Part shown: piece after piece, positions 47,951 through 56,446 of the stretch
Layout of the letters: each line of letters opens with the position of its first letter
Numbering within the stretch: the first letter of the stretch is position 1
From: Chloroflexota bacterium
GTDB taxonomy: Bacteria > Chloroflexota > Anaerolineae > Caldilineales > Caldilineaceae
Direction of reading: 5' to 3'
Assembly: GCA_018969295.1 (NCBI GenBank)
Contig: JAGWYN010000014.1
Location: forward strand, 44,574 to 108,573
DNA: 64,000 nucleotides
Notes under the pieces: generated by a model
Told to the model about the DNA's origin: nothing
Database searches by the model: none
The model's input: the letters and a program-made list of their open reading frames with translations, nothing else
Position numbers and translations under genes: made by a program

Positions 47951-48764
47951 CCCCCTTTTCCTCTACAGGCAGATCCCGCACAGCAGCATCCCGCACGGTG
48001 GCCAGGCGGCGCAAAAACAGTGTGGAGCGCAGCTGCCGCTCCAGCACAAGAATCACATACCGGTTGAGCACCTGCTCGACCCGACGCAGCACAGGCGGCC
48101 GCACAGCCACTGGGGCAACTGCCCCCCAAGGGCGGCTCTGCAGAAAACGCAAGACCTTGAGGGTATCGACGTCGAGCAGCTCCCCGTCGCTGCGCTGCAC
48201 ACCACACCGAGCACAGAGTACTCCGCCCTCCGACAAAACCAGGTAGTTGACCCCAGGCGCCAGCGGCTGCCCACAGCCCAGACAATGAAAAAACTGAGGT
48301 TGAAAACCAGCCAATCCCAACAGACGAAGGGTGAACCAGGCCAACAGCGCCGGCGGCAGCACAGGAGCCACCGCAGCTTCGTCCAACAGACGCAGCACCA
48401 GCAACGCCAGATCCCAGATGGCATGCGCGTCCTCGCCGTCCCTCGTGAAGCTGTCCAACAATTCGCAGAGATAGCTGGCAGCGGCGATCGCTTCCAGATT
48501 CTGGCGCAGATGCCGAAAGCTCTCCACTGTCTGAACTTCACCGACCACATCCCAGGTGCGCCCCTGGGCGATCACCAGCGCAGCATGGGTGAACAGCTCC
48601 AGATGGCCGGCCTTCTGGCTGGTGGTCTTGCGCACACCCCTGGCCAGCAGTTCCAACTTGCCTTCCCCAGGGGTCAGCACGGTCAACAGCCGATCGGCGT
48701 CGTAGAGATCCCGACGACGCAGGATCAAGGCATGGGTCGAGCGCACACGTTCACGATTGGCCAT
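47931..48764 (-). CDS. recO: DNA repair protein RecO
   Basis: A 277-residue RecO, which helps load RecA at single-strand gaps. The N-terminal OB fold is ALILRRRDLYDADRLLTVLTPGEGKL and LELFTHAALVIAQGRTW; the helical C-terminal half contains a zinc site HCLGCGQPL and LCARCGVQ near residues 160-185. A TAGACT box lies six bases before the ATG with no ribosome site, so the message may be leaderless. Overlaps the MazG-type gene at its end. Confidence 0.92.
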   Translation of the reverse strand: MANRERVRSTHALILRRRDLYDADRLLTVLTPGEGKLELLARGVRKTTSQKAGHLELFTHAALVIAQGRTWDVVGEVQTVESFRHLRQNLEAIAAASYLCELLDSFTRDGEDAHAIWDLALLVLRLLDEAAVAPVLPPALLAWFTLRLLGLAGFQPQFFHCLGCGQPLAPGVNYLVLSEGGVLCARCGVQRSDGELLDVDTLKVLRFLQSRPWGAVAPVAVRPPVLRRVEQVLNRYVILVLERQLRSTLFLRRLATVRDAAVRDLPVEEKGDENAHS

Positions 48765-48770
48765 AGTCGT

Positions 48771-48776
48771 AGTCTA
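48771..48776 (-). promoter_or_regulatory. -10 like box (TAGACT) just upstream of recO
   Basis: On the minus strand TAGACT ends six bases before the recO ATG, without a ribosome site between. No -35 box is obvious. Confidence 0.35.
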
Positions 48777-48790
48777 CCACAGCCGTCAGC

Positions 48791-48819
48791 TTGTCCGCCG
48801 CCGACAAACGGCGTACAAT
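48791..48819 (+). promoter_or_regulatory. Promoter of the NUDIX gene (TTGTCC-17-TACAAT)
   Basis: TTGTCC at 48791-48796 and TACAAT at 48814-48819 have 17-base spacing; the -10 ends eight bases before the ATG, so the message would be leaderless or nearly so. Confidence 0.55.
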
Positions 48820-48827
48820 AGAAGCCA

Positions 48828-49511
48828 ATGTTCAAACTGGCTACGTTGGTCTATCTTAAACATGCCGGACACACGCTGATGCTGCACCGCATCAAGCGCG
48901 CCCACGATCTGCACCAGGGCAAGTGGAATGGGCTGGGCGGCAAATTCGAGCCGGGAGAATCGCCCGAAGCTTGCGCCGTCCGCGAGGTCTACGAAGAGAG
49001 CGGGCTCACAATCCGTCACCCAGAGCTGCGCGGCTTCCTCACCTTTCCACGCTTTCGCGACGACGAGGACTGGTATGCCTTTGTCTTTGTCGCCCGCCAG
49101 TTCAGCGGCACCCTGGCCGATTCTGCTGAAGGGGTGCTGGCCTGGATCGAGGACAGCAGGCTGCTCGACCTTTCCCTCTGGGAGGGCGACCGAATCTTTT
49201 TGCCCTGGCTCGATCAGGACCGTTTCTTTTCTGGCCGCTTTTTTTATGAAAATGGCCAGTTCCGCAGCCACGAGGTGGCCTTCTACCCCCCGCACGCGCC
49301 ACAGACACATGCCACAGAAACCGCAGGCACCGCCACAGCAAACGCCACAGCAAACGCCACAGCAAACGCCACAGCAAACGCCACAGCAAACGCCACAGCA
49401 AACGCCACAGACGACTCGGTCTGTTGGGTCTGCGGCGGCCCGGTGCTAGCACACCTCTGCAAAATCACCTGCACGGTCTGCGGTTTCCGCCGCGACTGCA
49501 GCGACCCGTAA
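48828..49511 (+). CDS. NUDIX hydrolase with repeat linker and zinc-ribbon-like tail
   Basis: A 227-residue protein. Residues 1-155 form a NUDIX domain similar to 8-oxo-dGTP diphosphatases, with the Nudix box GGKFEPGESPEACAVREVYEES near residues 37-58 split around the GE and RE-x-x-EE core. Then comes a low-complexity stretch in which T-A-N-A is repeated about six times, encoded by a 12-base DNA repeat. The last 30 residues read CWVCGGPV and KITCTVCGFRRDCSD, four or more Cys in pairs that could bind zinc; this small motif is often a separate tiny protein. No ribosome site precedes the ATG. Confidence 0.85.
   Translation: MFKLATLVYLKHAGHTLMLHRIKRAHDLHQGKWNGLGGKFEPGESPEACAVREVYEESGLTIRHPELRGFLTFPRFRDDEDWYAFVFVARQFSGTLADSAEGVLAWIEDSRLLDLSLWEGDRIFLPWLDQDRFFSGRFFYENGQFRSHEVAFYPPHAPQTHATETAGTATANATANATANATANATANATANATDDSVCWVCGGPVLAHLCKITCTVCGFRRDCSDP
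49332..49410. repeat. 12-bp coding tandem repeat in the NUDIX gene
   Basis: Six perfect tandem copies of GCCACAGCAAAC plus a 7-base partial copy, in frame, encoding a T-A-N-A repeat. Complete identity between copies points to recent slippage. Confidence 0.95.
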
Positions 49512-49539
49512 CCCCCCCCAGCCCTAACAAAGGATTGGT

Positions 49540-50895
49540 ATGCAGATCTACGATGTCGAATCCGCCCAGCAGACCCTTTTGCAGCGCAGTTCCTGGGACA
49601 CGGTGAATGTGCCAGAAACCCTGTTGGAGCGCCTTGCCCGGCTTTTCGGGGAAAGGCTTTCCCCCGAAGAGGGGGTGCGCCGGATCCTCGCCGATGTGCG
49701 CAGGCGCGGGGTTGCAGCAGTCAGCCACTGGTCACAACAGTTGGATGGCGTGGTGCCCGCTGCATGGGTCGTCCCCCGCAGCGCGATCGAGGCCGCCTAC
49801 GCGGCGGTCGATGCAGCGGTTGTCGCTGCCTTGCAGCTGGCTGCCCGCCGTGTAGAGCAGTTCCACCGCCGCCAGCCCGCGCTGAGTTGGATCCACAACG
49901 ACGCTGAAGGAACGCTGGGGCAGCTCGTCCGCCCGATCGAACGGGTCGGCATCTATGTGCCCGGTGGGTCGGCGCCGCTGCCCAGTTCGCTGCTCATGGT
50001 CGCTGTGCCCGCACGCGTGGCCGGCGTGCCTTTTGTGGCTGCCATCTCCCCCCCGCAGCGTGCCACCGGCCTGCCCCACCCAGCCATTCTGGTGGCAGCC
50101 GACATCGCTGGGGTGGATGCGGTCTATGTTGCCGGCGGCGCTCAGGCGATCGGGGCCCTTGCCTTCGGAGCAGAGCCGATCGAACGGGTCGACAAAATTT
50201 TTGGCCCTGGCAGCCTCTTCACCACTCTGGCCAAACGACAGGTTTTTGGCATCGTCGGCATCGACGGCCTGCCCGGCCCCACCGAGACCCTGGTCATTGC
50301 CGACGCAAACGCCGACCCCCAGCTGGCTGCCGCCGATCTGCTGGCCCAGGCCGAGCACGATGTCCTGGCCAGCGCCATTTTGCTCACCCCCTCCCGGCCC
50401 CTGGCCGAATCTGTCCAGGCAGCCGTGCTCGCCCAGCTGGAAGAACGCGACCGACACGAAATCATTGCAGCTGCGCTGGCGCGCAACAGCGGCATTGTTG
50501 TCACCGAATCCCTCGAACAGGCGTTTGAGCTGGCGAATGGCTATGCCCCCGAACACCTCTGCCTGTTGGTCGCCGACCCCTGGAGCCAGCTTGGCCGGAT
50601 CCGCAACGCAGGCGGGGTCTTCCTGGGCGAACGCAGTTTTGAGGTGTTGGGCGACTATGTCGCCGGCCCCAGCCATGTGATGCCGACCGGCGGCACAGCC
50701 CGTTATGCCAGCCCCATCAACGTCAGCGACTTTGTCAAGGTGATCAGCATCGTCGGGCTCAACGAGCAGGGGCTTCAGGCTGTCGGCCCAGCGGCTGCCA
50801 TCCTGGCAGATGCAGAAGGGCTGGACGGCCATGCGGCTGCGGTCCAACGTCGGTTGTCGAGCCCAAACCATCCCGTCCATCTCTCTGAACCGTGA
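49540..50895 (+). CDS. hisD: Histidinol dehydrogenase
   Basis: A 451-residue enzyme for the last two steps of histidine synthesis, oxidising histidinol to histidine with 2 NAD. Family blocks are PIERVGIYVPGGSAPLPSSL near residue 129, VYVAGGAQAIGALAFG near residue 195, KIFGPGSLFTTLAKRQVFG near residue 220, EQAEHDV-type QAEHDVLASA near residue 270 and the signature PSHVMPTGGTARYASPINV near residue 378. It opens a his gene run: hisC overlaps its stop. Confidence 0.95.
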   Translation: MQIYDVESAQQTLLQRSSWDTVNVPETLLERLARLFGERLSPEEGVRRILADVRRRGVAAVSHWSQQLDGVVPAAWVVPRSAIEAAYAAVDAAVVAALQLAARRVEQFHRRQPALSWIHNDAEGTLGQLVRPIERVGIYVPGGSAPLPSSLLMVAVPARVAGVPFVAAISPPQRATGLPHPAILVAADIAGVDAVYVAGGAQAIGALAFGAEPIERVDKIFGPGSLFTTLAKRQVFGIVGIDGLPGPTETLVIADANADPQLAAADLLAQAEHDVLASAILLTPSRPLAESVQAAVLAQLEERDRHEIIAAALARNSGIVVTESLEQAFELANGYAPEHLCLLVADPWSQLGRIRNAGGVFLGERSFEVLGDYVAGPSHVMPTGGTARYASPINVSDFVKVISIVGLNEQGLQAVGPAAAILADAEGLDGHAAAVQRRLSSPNHPVHLSEP

Positions 50896-52037
50896 GCCGT
50901 ATGCCCAATTCATCCTCTTCAAAGAGACAAGAGCCCTCCTTGCGGTTTGATGCCCGCGCCCTGCTCCGCCCAGAGCTGGCCACGCTGGAAGCATATACGC
51001 CGATCCTGCCCTTTGAGGTATTGAGTCAACGGCTGGGCCTGCCCGCCGATGCGATCGTCAAGCTCGACGCCAATGAAAATCCTTACGGGCCCTCCCCTGC
51101 AGCACTGCACGCCCTGGCCACCTACGCCTTCTACCATATCTATCCCGACCCCCAGCAGAACGAGCTGCGCGCCGCCCTGGCCACCTATGCCGGCGTTCCC
51201 GCCACCCACATCCTGCCCAGCCACGGTGCCGACGAATTGCTCGACTATCTCTGCCGCCTTTTCCTGACGCCAGACGACGCCATCGTCGACTGCCCGCCCA
51301 CCTTTGGGATGTACAGCTTCGACGCCCAGCTGGCCGGCGCCCGGACTATCGAAGTCTGGCGCACCGCCGACTACCAAATCCCCGTCGCAGCCGTCGAACA
51401 AGCCGTTCTGGAAGCCGGCGGTCGCGTCAAGCTGCTCTTCTTGACCTCCCCCAACAACCCCTCCGGCACCTGGCTGCCCGACGACGATCTTCTCCGGTTG
51501 CTCGCCTTGCCTGTGCTGGTTGTGCTCGACGAAGCCTATGTCGAATTTGCCGACCTGCCGAGCCGGGCGACCTGGGTATTGCACCATCACAATCTGGTTG
51601 TACTGCGCACCTTCAGCAAGGCAGCCGGGATTGCCGGGCTGCGGCTGGGCTACGGCATCTGCCCTGCCTGGCTGATGGACGAACTTTGGAAATTCAAACA
51701 GCCCTACAATGTCAACGTCGCTGCGGCTGTTGCCGGGCTGGCCAGTTTACAGGATCCTGCCTATCTGCGCGCCACAGTCGAAAAGCTGAAAGAAGAACGC
51801 AGACGGCTGTACACGCTGCTGGCAGATCTTCCTTATTTGAGGGCTGTGCCCTCTCAAGCCAATTTTGTGCTTTGCCGGGTGCACGGGCGCGATGCACGGA
51901 CGCTCAAACTTGCCCTCGAACAACAGGGGATCCTGGTCCGTCACTACCAGAAGCCGGGGCTGGAAAACTGTATTCGAATCTCGGTTGGGCGTCCTGAGCA
52001 GACCGATCGGGTGATTGCAGCGCTGCAGCGGCTCTGA
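50892..52037 (+). CDS. hisC: Histidinol-phosphate aminotransferase
   Basis: A 381-residue PLP-dependent class I/II aminotransferase. It has KLDANENPYGPSPAAL near residue 55, SHGADELLDYLCRLF near residue 110, TSPNNPSGTWLP near residue 185, VLDEAYVEFADL near residue 210 and the PLP-lysine motif RTFSKAAGIAGLRLGYG near residue 235. The GTG at 50892 overlaps the hisD stop (GTGA); an ATG at 50901 is an alternative. It converts imidazole-acetol phosphate to histidinol phosphate. Confidence 0.95.
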   Translation: MSRMPNSSSSKRQEPSLRFDARALLRPELATLEAYTPILPFEVLSQRLGLPADAIVKLDANENPYGPSPAALHALATYAFYHIYPDPQQNELRAALATYAGVPATHILPSHGADELLDYLCRLFLTPDDAIVDCPPTFGMYSFDAQLAGARTIEVWRTADYQIPVAAVEQAVLEAGGRVKLLFLTSPNNPSGTWLPDDDLLRLLALPVLVVLDEAYVEFADLPSRATWVLHHHNLVVLRTFSKAAGIAGLRLGYGICPAWLMDELWKFKQPYNVNVAAAVAGLASLQDPAYLRATVEKLKEERRRLYTLLADLPYLRAVPSQANFVLCRVHGRDARTLKLALEQQGILVRHYQKPGLENCIRISVGRPEQTDRVIAALQRL

Positions 52038-52209
52038 CGGCAGCCTGTTGTCTGTTTCTGGGGCGTTTCAAGATGGGCAATTGGGAAGCTCGTGCGGGAT
52101 ACTTGCCAAAGCCCCCAAACTTGTGTACAGTACCTTCCTGGAAACATCTGTTGGTAAAAGTCGATCGAACTATTTGAAGCCACACAGTGTCTGTGCAAGG
52201 AGACCCACC

Positions 52210-52752
52210 ATGAACCTGCCTGTTCAACTCCAAGAGAATGAAGTGGTCTCCCGCGTCATCAAACGTCATCCACTGGCGTTGCTTGGGCGGCTGCTGGCAG
52301 TGGCCTTGCTGCTGGTGCTGGTGCTGGTGTTGTGGTTTTGGCTTCGCGGTGTTGGAGGCTGGGTCACCACAGCGCTCGACATCGGGGCAGCGCTGATTGC
52401 GTTTACAGCGCTCGCCTATGCTGGCTTCCACTGGTACCAGTACGAAAATGACCTTTGGATTGTGACCAACCAGCGGCTGATCGACTCCACCAAATCGACG
52501 CCGTTCAGCCAGGATATCAAAACTGCCACTTTGTTCAACCTGCAAGATATCAATATCCAAAAACGGGGTATTTTTCAAACCATCTTCGAATACGGCGACA
52601 TCATCTGCCAGACCGCATCGGCTTCTGGCCAGACCTTCACCTTTCGTGGTGTCTCCAAACCGGCTGAAATTCTCGATCTGATCGACGATCAACGGTTTGC
52701 ACTGCAGCGCGGCAACCCGCAGAACTCACCCACCACTCCTCCCAGCGCCTGA
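52210..52752 (+). CDS. Bacterial PH-domain membrane protein (YdbS/YdbT type)
   Basis: A 180-residue protein with two hydrophobic helices (residues about 24-45 and 52-72) followed by a bacterial PH-2 domain: WYQYENDLWIVTNQRLIDST near residue 78, then TATLFNLQDINIQKRGIFQ and TFTFRGVSKPAEILDLI. Function of the family is unknown; it is usually at the membrane. AAGGAG precedes the ATG. It is inserted between hisC and hisB, with 172 bases before it that may hold a promoter. Confidence 0.82.
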   Translation: MNLPVQLQENEVVSRVIKRHPLALLGRLLAVALLLVLVLVLWFWLRGVGGWVTTALDIGAALIAFTALAYAGFHWYQYENDLWIVTNQRLIDSTKSTPFSQDIKTATLFNLQDINIQKRGIFQTIFEYGDIICQTASASGQTFTFRGVSKPAEILDLIDDQRFALQRGNPQNSPTTPPSA

Positions 52753-52787
52753 CCCCGCCACACGCCAGCAGAGGACAGACCTTTTCC

Positions 52788-53378
52788 ATGCGCACCGCAT
52801 CGATACAACGCAAAACCGGAGAAACCGCGATCGAGTTGACACTCAATCTAGACGGCCGTGGCCAAAGCACGATCGACACCGGGATCGGGTTTCTTGACCA
52901 TATGCTGACCTTGTTTGCCAGCCACGGCCTCTTCGACCTGACTGTGCAGGCACGCGGGGATCTGCAGGTCGACAACCATCACACGGCCGAGGACACGTTC
53001 ATCTGTCTAGGCAAGGCGCTCGACCAGGCCCTGGGCGAACGCCGCGGGCTGGTCCGCACCGCGCACTCCTATACTCCTATGGACGAAACCCTGGCACTGG
53101 TCGCGCTCGACCTCGGAGGACGCCCCTACTGTGTCTTCGAGGGAGAATTTGTCACCCCAAGCGCCGGTACCCTTGGTACCGACCTGATCTTTCATCTCTT
53201 TGAATCGCTCGCCATCCACGGACGGTTCAATCTGCACGCCCGTGTGCTCTATGGCCGCAACGACCACCACAAGATCGAGGCCCTCTTCAAGGCACTGGCC
53301 AAAGCCCTGGACGCTGCGGCAACGATCGATGCACGCCGCCAAGGGGTCCCCAGCACCAAAGGCACGCTGAACGGCTAG
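52788..53378 (+). CDS. hisB: Imidazoleglycerol-phosphate dehydratase
   Basis: A 196-residue single-domain enzyme of histidine synthesis, dehydrating imidazoleglycerol phosphate. The two manganese-binding motifs are GFLDHMLTLFASHGLFDL with DNHHTAEDT (residues about 30-70) and FNLHARVLYGRNDHHKIEAL near residue 150. It lacks the phosphatase half seen in the E. coli fusion. It starts 35 bases after the PH-domain gene and is followed 8 bases later by murQ. Confidence 0.95.
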   Translation: MRTASIQRKTGETAIELTLNLDGRGQSTIDTGIGFLDHMLTLFASHGLFDLTVQARGDLQVDNHHTAEDTFICLGKALDQALGERRGLVRTAHSYTPMDETLALVALDLGGRPYCVFEGEFVTPSAGTLGTDLIFHLFESLAIHGRFNLHARVLYGRNDHHKIEALFKALAKALDAAATIDARRQGVPSTKGTLNG

Positions 53379-53386
53379 GATTTTCC

Positions 53387-54328
53387 ATGTATTTGCAAAC
53401 GCCACTCACCGAGGAGCGCAACCCTCGCACGTTGCGGCTCGACGAACTGGCTACCTTGGAGGTAGTAACTGTTCTTCAGCAGGAAGACAAGCAGATTGCT
53501 GCTGCTGTTGAAAAGGTTCTTCCTGCGATTGCGGGTCTGGTCGATGTTGTCGTCGATGTATTGGCTGCTGGCGGCCGTCTGATCTATGTAGGGGCTGGCA
53601 CCAGCGGACGGCTGGGGGTACTTGACGCTTCAGAGTGTCCGCCCACCTTTGGGGCAGACGCTAGCCAGGTTGTCGGCCTGATTGCAGGCGGCGACGCTGC
53701 GCTTCGCAGCTCGATCGAAGGGGCCGAAGACAACGTCCAAGAGGCTGTGCAGGATCTGCAAGCCCTGAATCTAGGGGCACAGGACATCGTAGTAGGCATT
53801 GCTGCTTCGGGGTCAACCCCGTACACGCTGGCTGCGATGCGTTACGCCTGCAGCAGGGGTGCCCGGGTCGGCTGCGTGGTCAACACCCCGAACAGCGCCA
53901 TGGAAGCGGTTGCCCACCATCCCATCGTAGTACTTTGTGGGCCGGAGGCGCTCACCGGCTCTACCCGGATGAAGGCAGGAACCGCCCAGAAGATGGTGCT
54001 CAACCTGATTTCCACTGCTGCGATGGTTCGGCTGGGCAAAGTCTACGAAAATCTGATGGTGGATCTACTGCCTTCCAATGCCAAACTGCGAACGCGCGCA
54101 GTTCAAATCCTTTGTGCGATTGCGGGGGTTGGCCCGGACCGTGCAGCTTCTGCGCTGGAGACCTTTCCGAGTGTGAAAGCAGCTGCTTTTGCGCTGCTCA
54201 CTGGAGCCAGCGGCGCTGAGGTCGATACCTTGCTTGCGGCCAGCGACGGCCATTTGAAACGTGCCTTGCAGGCCTATGCGCGCCAGACAGACCAATCTTT
54301 ACAAAACCAGTTCTCAGACCATTATTGA
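53387..54328 (+). CDS. murQ: N-acetylmuramic acid 6-phosphate etherase
   Basis: A 313-residue SIS-domain lyase that splits the lactyl ether from MurNAc-6-phosphate in cell-wall recycling. It starts TEERNPRTLRLDELATLEVV, then GGRLIYVGAGTSGRLGVLDA near residue 60, ECPPTFGADASQVVGLIAGG near residue 82 and GPEALTGSTRMKAGTAQKMV near residue 183, all family blocks. No PTS or kinase partner is nearby. It lies between hisB and the aldehyde oxidoreductase with short gaps. Confidence 0.95.
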   Translation: MYLQTPLTEERNPRTLRLDELATLEVVTVLQQEDKQIAAAVEKVLPAIAGLVDVVVDVLAAGGRLIYVGAGTSGRLGVLDASECPPTFGADASQVVGLIAGGDAALRSSIEGAEDNVQEAVQDLQALNLGAQDIVVGIAASGSTPYTLAAMRYACSRGARVGCVVNTPNSAMEAVAHHPIVVLCGPEALTGSTRMKAGTAQKMVLNLISTAAMVRLGKVYENLMVDLLPSNAKLRTRAVQILCAIAGVGPDRAASALETFPSVKAAAFALLTGASGAEVDTLLAASDGHLKRALQAYARQTDQSLQNQFSDHY

Positions 54329-54347
54329 TTGCCCAAGGAGCCATCTG

Positions 54348-56243
54348 ATGCCACACGGATACCACGGCAAAATTCTGATCGTCGACCTCAGCAGCGGCCA
54401 TATCCAGATCGACCAACACGATGAAAGCTGGTATCGCACCTACATGGGGGGGACCAACTTTGGCATGTACTATCTGCTCAGACACATGCCCCCCGGCGCC
54501 GATGCGCTCGGCCCGGACAATGTACTTACGTTGATGTTGAGTGTGCTCACCGGGGCTCCTTTTTCGGGCCAGAGTCGGATGACGGCGAATGCCAAGTCGC
54601 CGCTGACCGGGGCGATTGGCGACTCACAGGCTGGGGGCTTTTTCCCAGCCGAGTTCAAAAACGCCGGTTTCGACGGCGTTGTCTTTCTCGGCAAAGCTGA
54701 AAAACCGGTCTATCTGTGGGTCCACGACGGCCAGGTCGCACTGCGCGACGCCTCTCACCTCTGGGGGCTCGGCTCCTGGGAGACCGAAACCCGCTTGCGT
54801 CAGGAACTGGGCGACTCCAAAGTCGAAGTTACCTGCTGCGGGCCAGCCGGGGAGAACCTTGTGCGTGTGGCTGCGATTATCAACATGCGAAACCGGGCTG
54901 CGGGCCGCACTGGGCTGGGGGCCGTCATGGGTTCCAAGAATCTCAAGGCCATCGCCGTGCGTGGCTCGCTGCGTCCTTCGTACGCCGACCCGGCCGGTGT
55001 CAAACAGGTAGCCGCGCTCGGTGCTGCCGAGTTCAAACGCAACCATGGGATGCAGGAGCTGGGCAAGCTGGGCACAGCAGGGGTGGTGTTGAGCCAGGAA
55101 TTTGCTGGTGGGCTACCGACACGCAACTATCAGAGTGGCACCTTTGACGGCTGCGAGGAGATTTCGGGAGAACGACTGGCTGAAACCATTCTGGTGAGCC
55201 GCGACACCTGCTACGCCTGTGCCGTGCGCTGCAAGCGCGAGGTCGAGACCGACGACGCGTATCAGGTCAAACGCGAGCTGGGTGGCCCAGAATACGAAAC
55301 CATCGCCACCTTCGGCTCCTACTGTGAAGTGCGCGACCTCGCCGCCGTCTCCAAGGCCAATGCCCTCTGCAACGACTACGGGCTCGACACCATCGGCGCC
55401 GGCGCCACCATCGCCTGGGCCATCGAATGCTACGAAGATGGCATTCTCACTGACCTCGACACCGACGGGCTTGCCCTGCGCTGGGGAGATGCCCACGCAA
55501 TGCTTGCTGCACTCGAAGCAATGGCCTTCCGCCGAGGCCGGTTGGGCCAGCTGCTGGCCGAAGGTTCGGCACGCGCCGCTGCCCAAATCGGACCCGACGC
55601 CCAGGCACGGCTGATCACCGTCAAAGGGAGCGAAGCCCCTGCCCACATGCCCCAGGTCAAACGCAGCATGGGGCTGATCTATGCCGTCAACCCCTTCGGC
55701 GCCGACCACCAGTCCAGCGAACATGACACCTCCTACGAAGAGAGCTCGGGCGCTCGCAGCCTGGGCTGGCTGGCGGAACTGGGACTCACCCGTCCTGTCC
55801 CCGCCACCGACCTCAGCGAAGCCAAGGTCGAATTTACCCTCGTGACCCAATACTGGACCGGCCTCATGGACGCGCTCAATCTCTGCCAGTTCGACTGGGG
55901 TGCCACCTGGCAGCTCTACGGGCCCGGCACCGTCGCCCAGGTGGTCAACGCCGTCACAGGCTGGGAGACCACCCTCTCCGAGCTGATGGAAGTCGGCACC
56001 CGCCGGGTCAACCTCATGAAAGTCTTCAACGCGCGCGAAGGATTCACCCGCCAGGACGACAAGCTGCCACAACGCCTCCACCAGCCACTCAAGGGGGGTG
56101 CCAGCGACGGCTATCAAGTCACCGAAGAAGAGATCGAGCTGGCCAAAGACCTCTATTACCGTTTGGCTGGCTGGGACATCGCCACCGGCAACCCCACCCC
56201 CCAAAAGCTGCACGAGCTTGGTGTTGGCTGGGCGGCCAGCTGA
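54348..56243 (+). CDS. Aldehyde:ferredoxin oxidoreductase (tungsten/molybdenum)
   Basis: A 631-residue AOR family enzyme that oxidises aldehydes to acids and passes electrons to ferredoxin. Residues 1-205 form the tungstopterin-binding N-domain, with GGTNFGMYYLL near residue 30 and FSGQSRMTANAKSPLTGAIG near residue 74. The [4Fe-4S] ligands are in DTCYACAVRCKRE near residue 286 and the distant ALNLCQFDWG near residue 508. The ATG at 54348 has AAGGAG eight bases upstream. Partner biosynthesis genes for the cofactor are not in the window. Confidence 0.92.
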   Translation: MPHGYHGKILIVDLSSGHIQIDQHDESWYRTYMGGTNFGMYYLLRHMPPGADALGPDNVLTLMLSVLTGAPFSGQSRMTANAKSPLTGAIGDSQAGGFFPAEFKNAGFDGVVFLGKAEKPVYLWVHDGQVALRDASHLWGLGSWETETRLRQELGDSKVEVTCCGPAGENLVRVAAIINMRNRAAGRTGLGAVMGSKNLKAIAVRGSLRPSYADPAGVKQVAALGAAEFKRNHGMQELGKLGTAGVVLSQEFAGGLPTRNYQSGTFDGCEEISGERLAETILVSRDTCYACAVRCKREVETDDAYQVKRELGGPEYETIATFGSYCEVRDLAAVSKANALCNDYGLDTIGAGATIAWAIECYEDGILTDLDTDGLALRWGDAHAMLAALEAMAFRRGRLGQLLAEGSARAAAQIGPDAQARLITVKGSEAPAHMPQVKRSMGLIYAVNPFGADHQSSEHDTSYEESSGARSLGWLAELGLTRPVPATDLSEAKVEFTLVTQYWTGLMDALNLCQFDWGATWQLYGPGTVAQVVNAVTGWETTLSELMEVGTRRVNLMKVFNAREGFTRQDDKLPQRLHQPLKGGASDGYQVTEEEIELAKDLYYRLAGWDIATGNPTPQKLHELGVGWAAS

Positions 56244-56289
56244 CCTGAGATTGCTGGTGGGGGGCAAGGCAAGAGGCTGGGGTCAAGCA

Positions 56290-56304
56290 AACGAACGGTT
56301 CGTT
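56290..56304. promoter_or_regulatory. Perfect 15-bp palindrome upstream of the SDR promoter
   Basis: AACGAACGGTTCGTT is a perfect palindrome around one central base, 20 bases upstream of the predicted -35 of the SDR gene. It could bind a dimeric regulator. Confidence 0.45.
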
Positions 56305-56315
56305 GATCCACCAGC

Positions 56316-56371
56316 CTGGGAAAATTGACAGGCAGATAAACACGCACTAAAATTCCAAACATTGTTCGGAA
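56316..56371 (+). repeat. Direct repeat copy 1, upstream of the SDR gene
   Basis: An imperfect 56-base repeat shared with 57390-57445. Fixed blocks are CTGGG, TTGACAGGC nine bases later, and CAAACATTG about 30 bases after that. This copy holds a good promoter. Confidence 0.65.
56325..56353 (+). promoter_or_regulatory. Promoter of the SDR gene (TTGACA-17-TAAAAT)
   Basis: TTGACA at 56325-56330 and TAAAAT at 56348-56353 are 17 bases apart, about 95 bases upstream of the ATG at 56447. The span 56244-56446 shows no gene. Confidence 0.65.
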
Positions 56372-56446
56372 AAAACATCTGGCGTTTTGGACGGCCAGCA
56401 GCGATGCGTGCTGCGCGGCACAAACAATTTTTTGGGAGAAAGTGCG

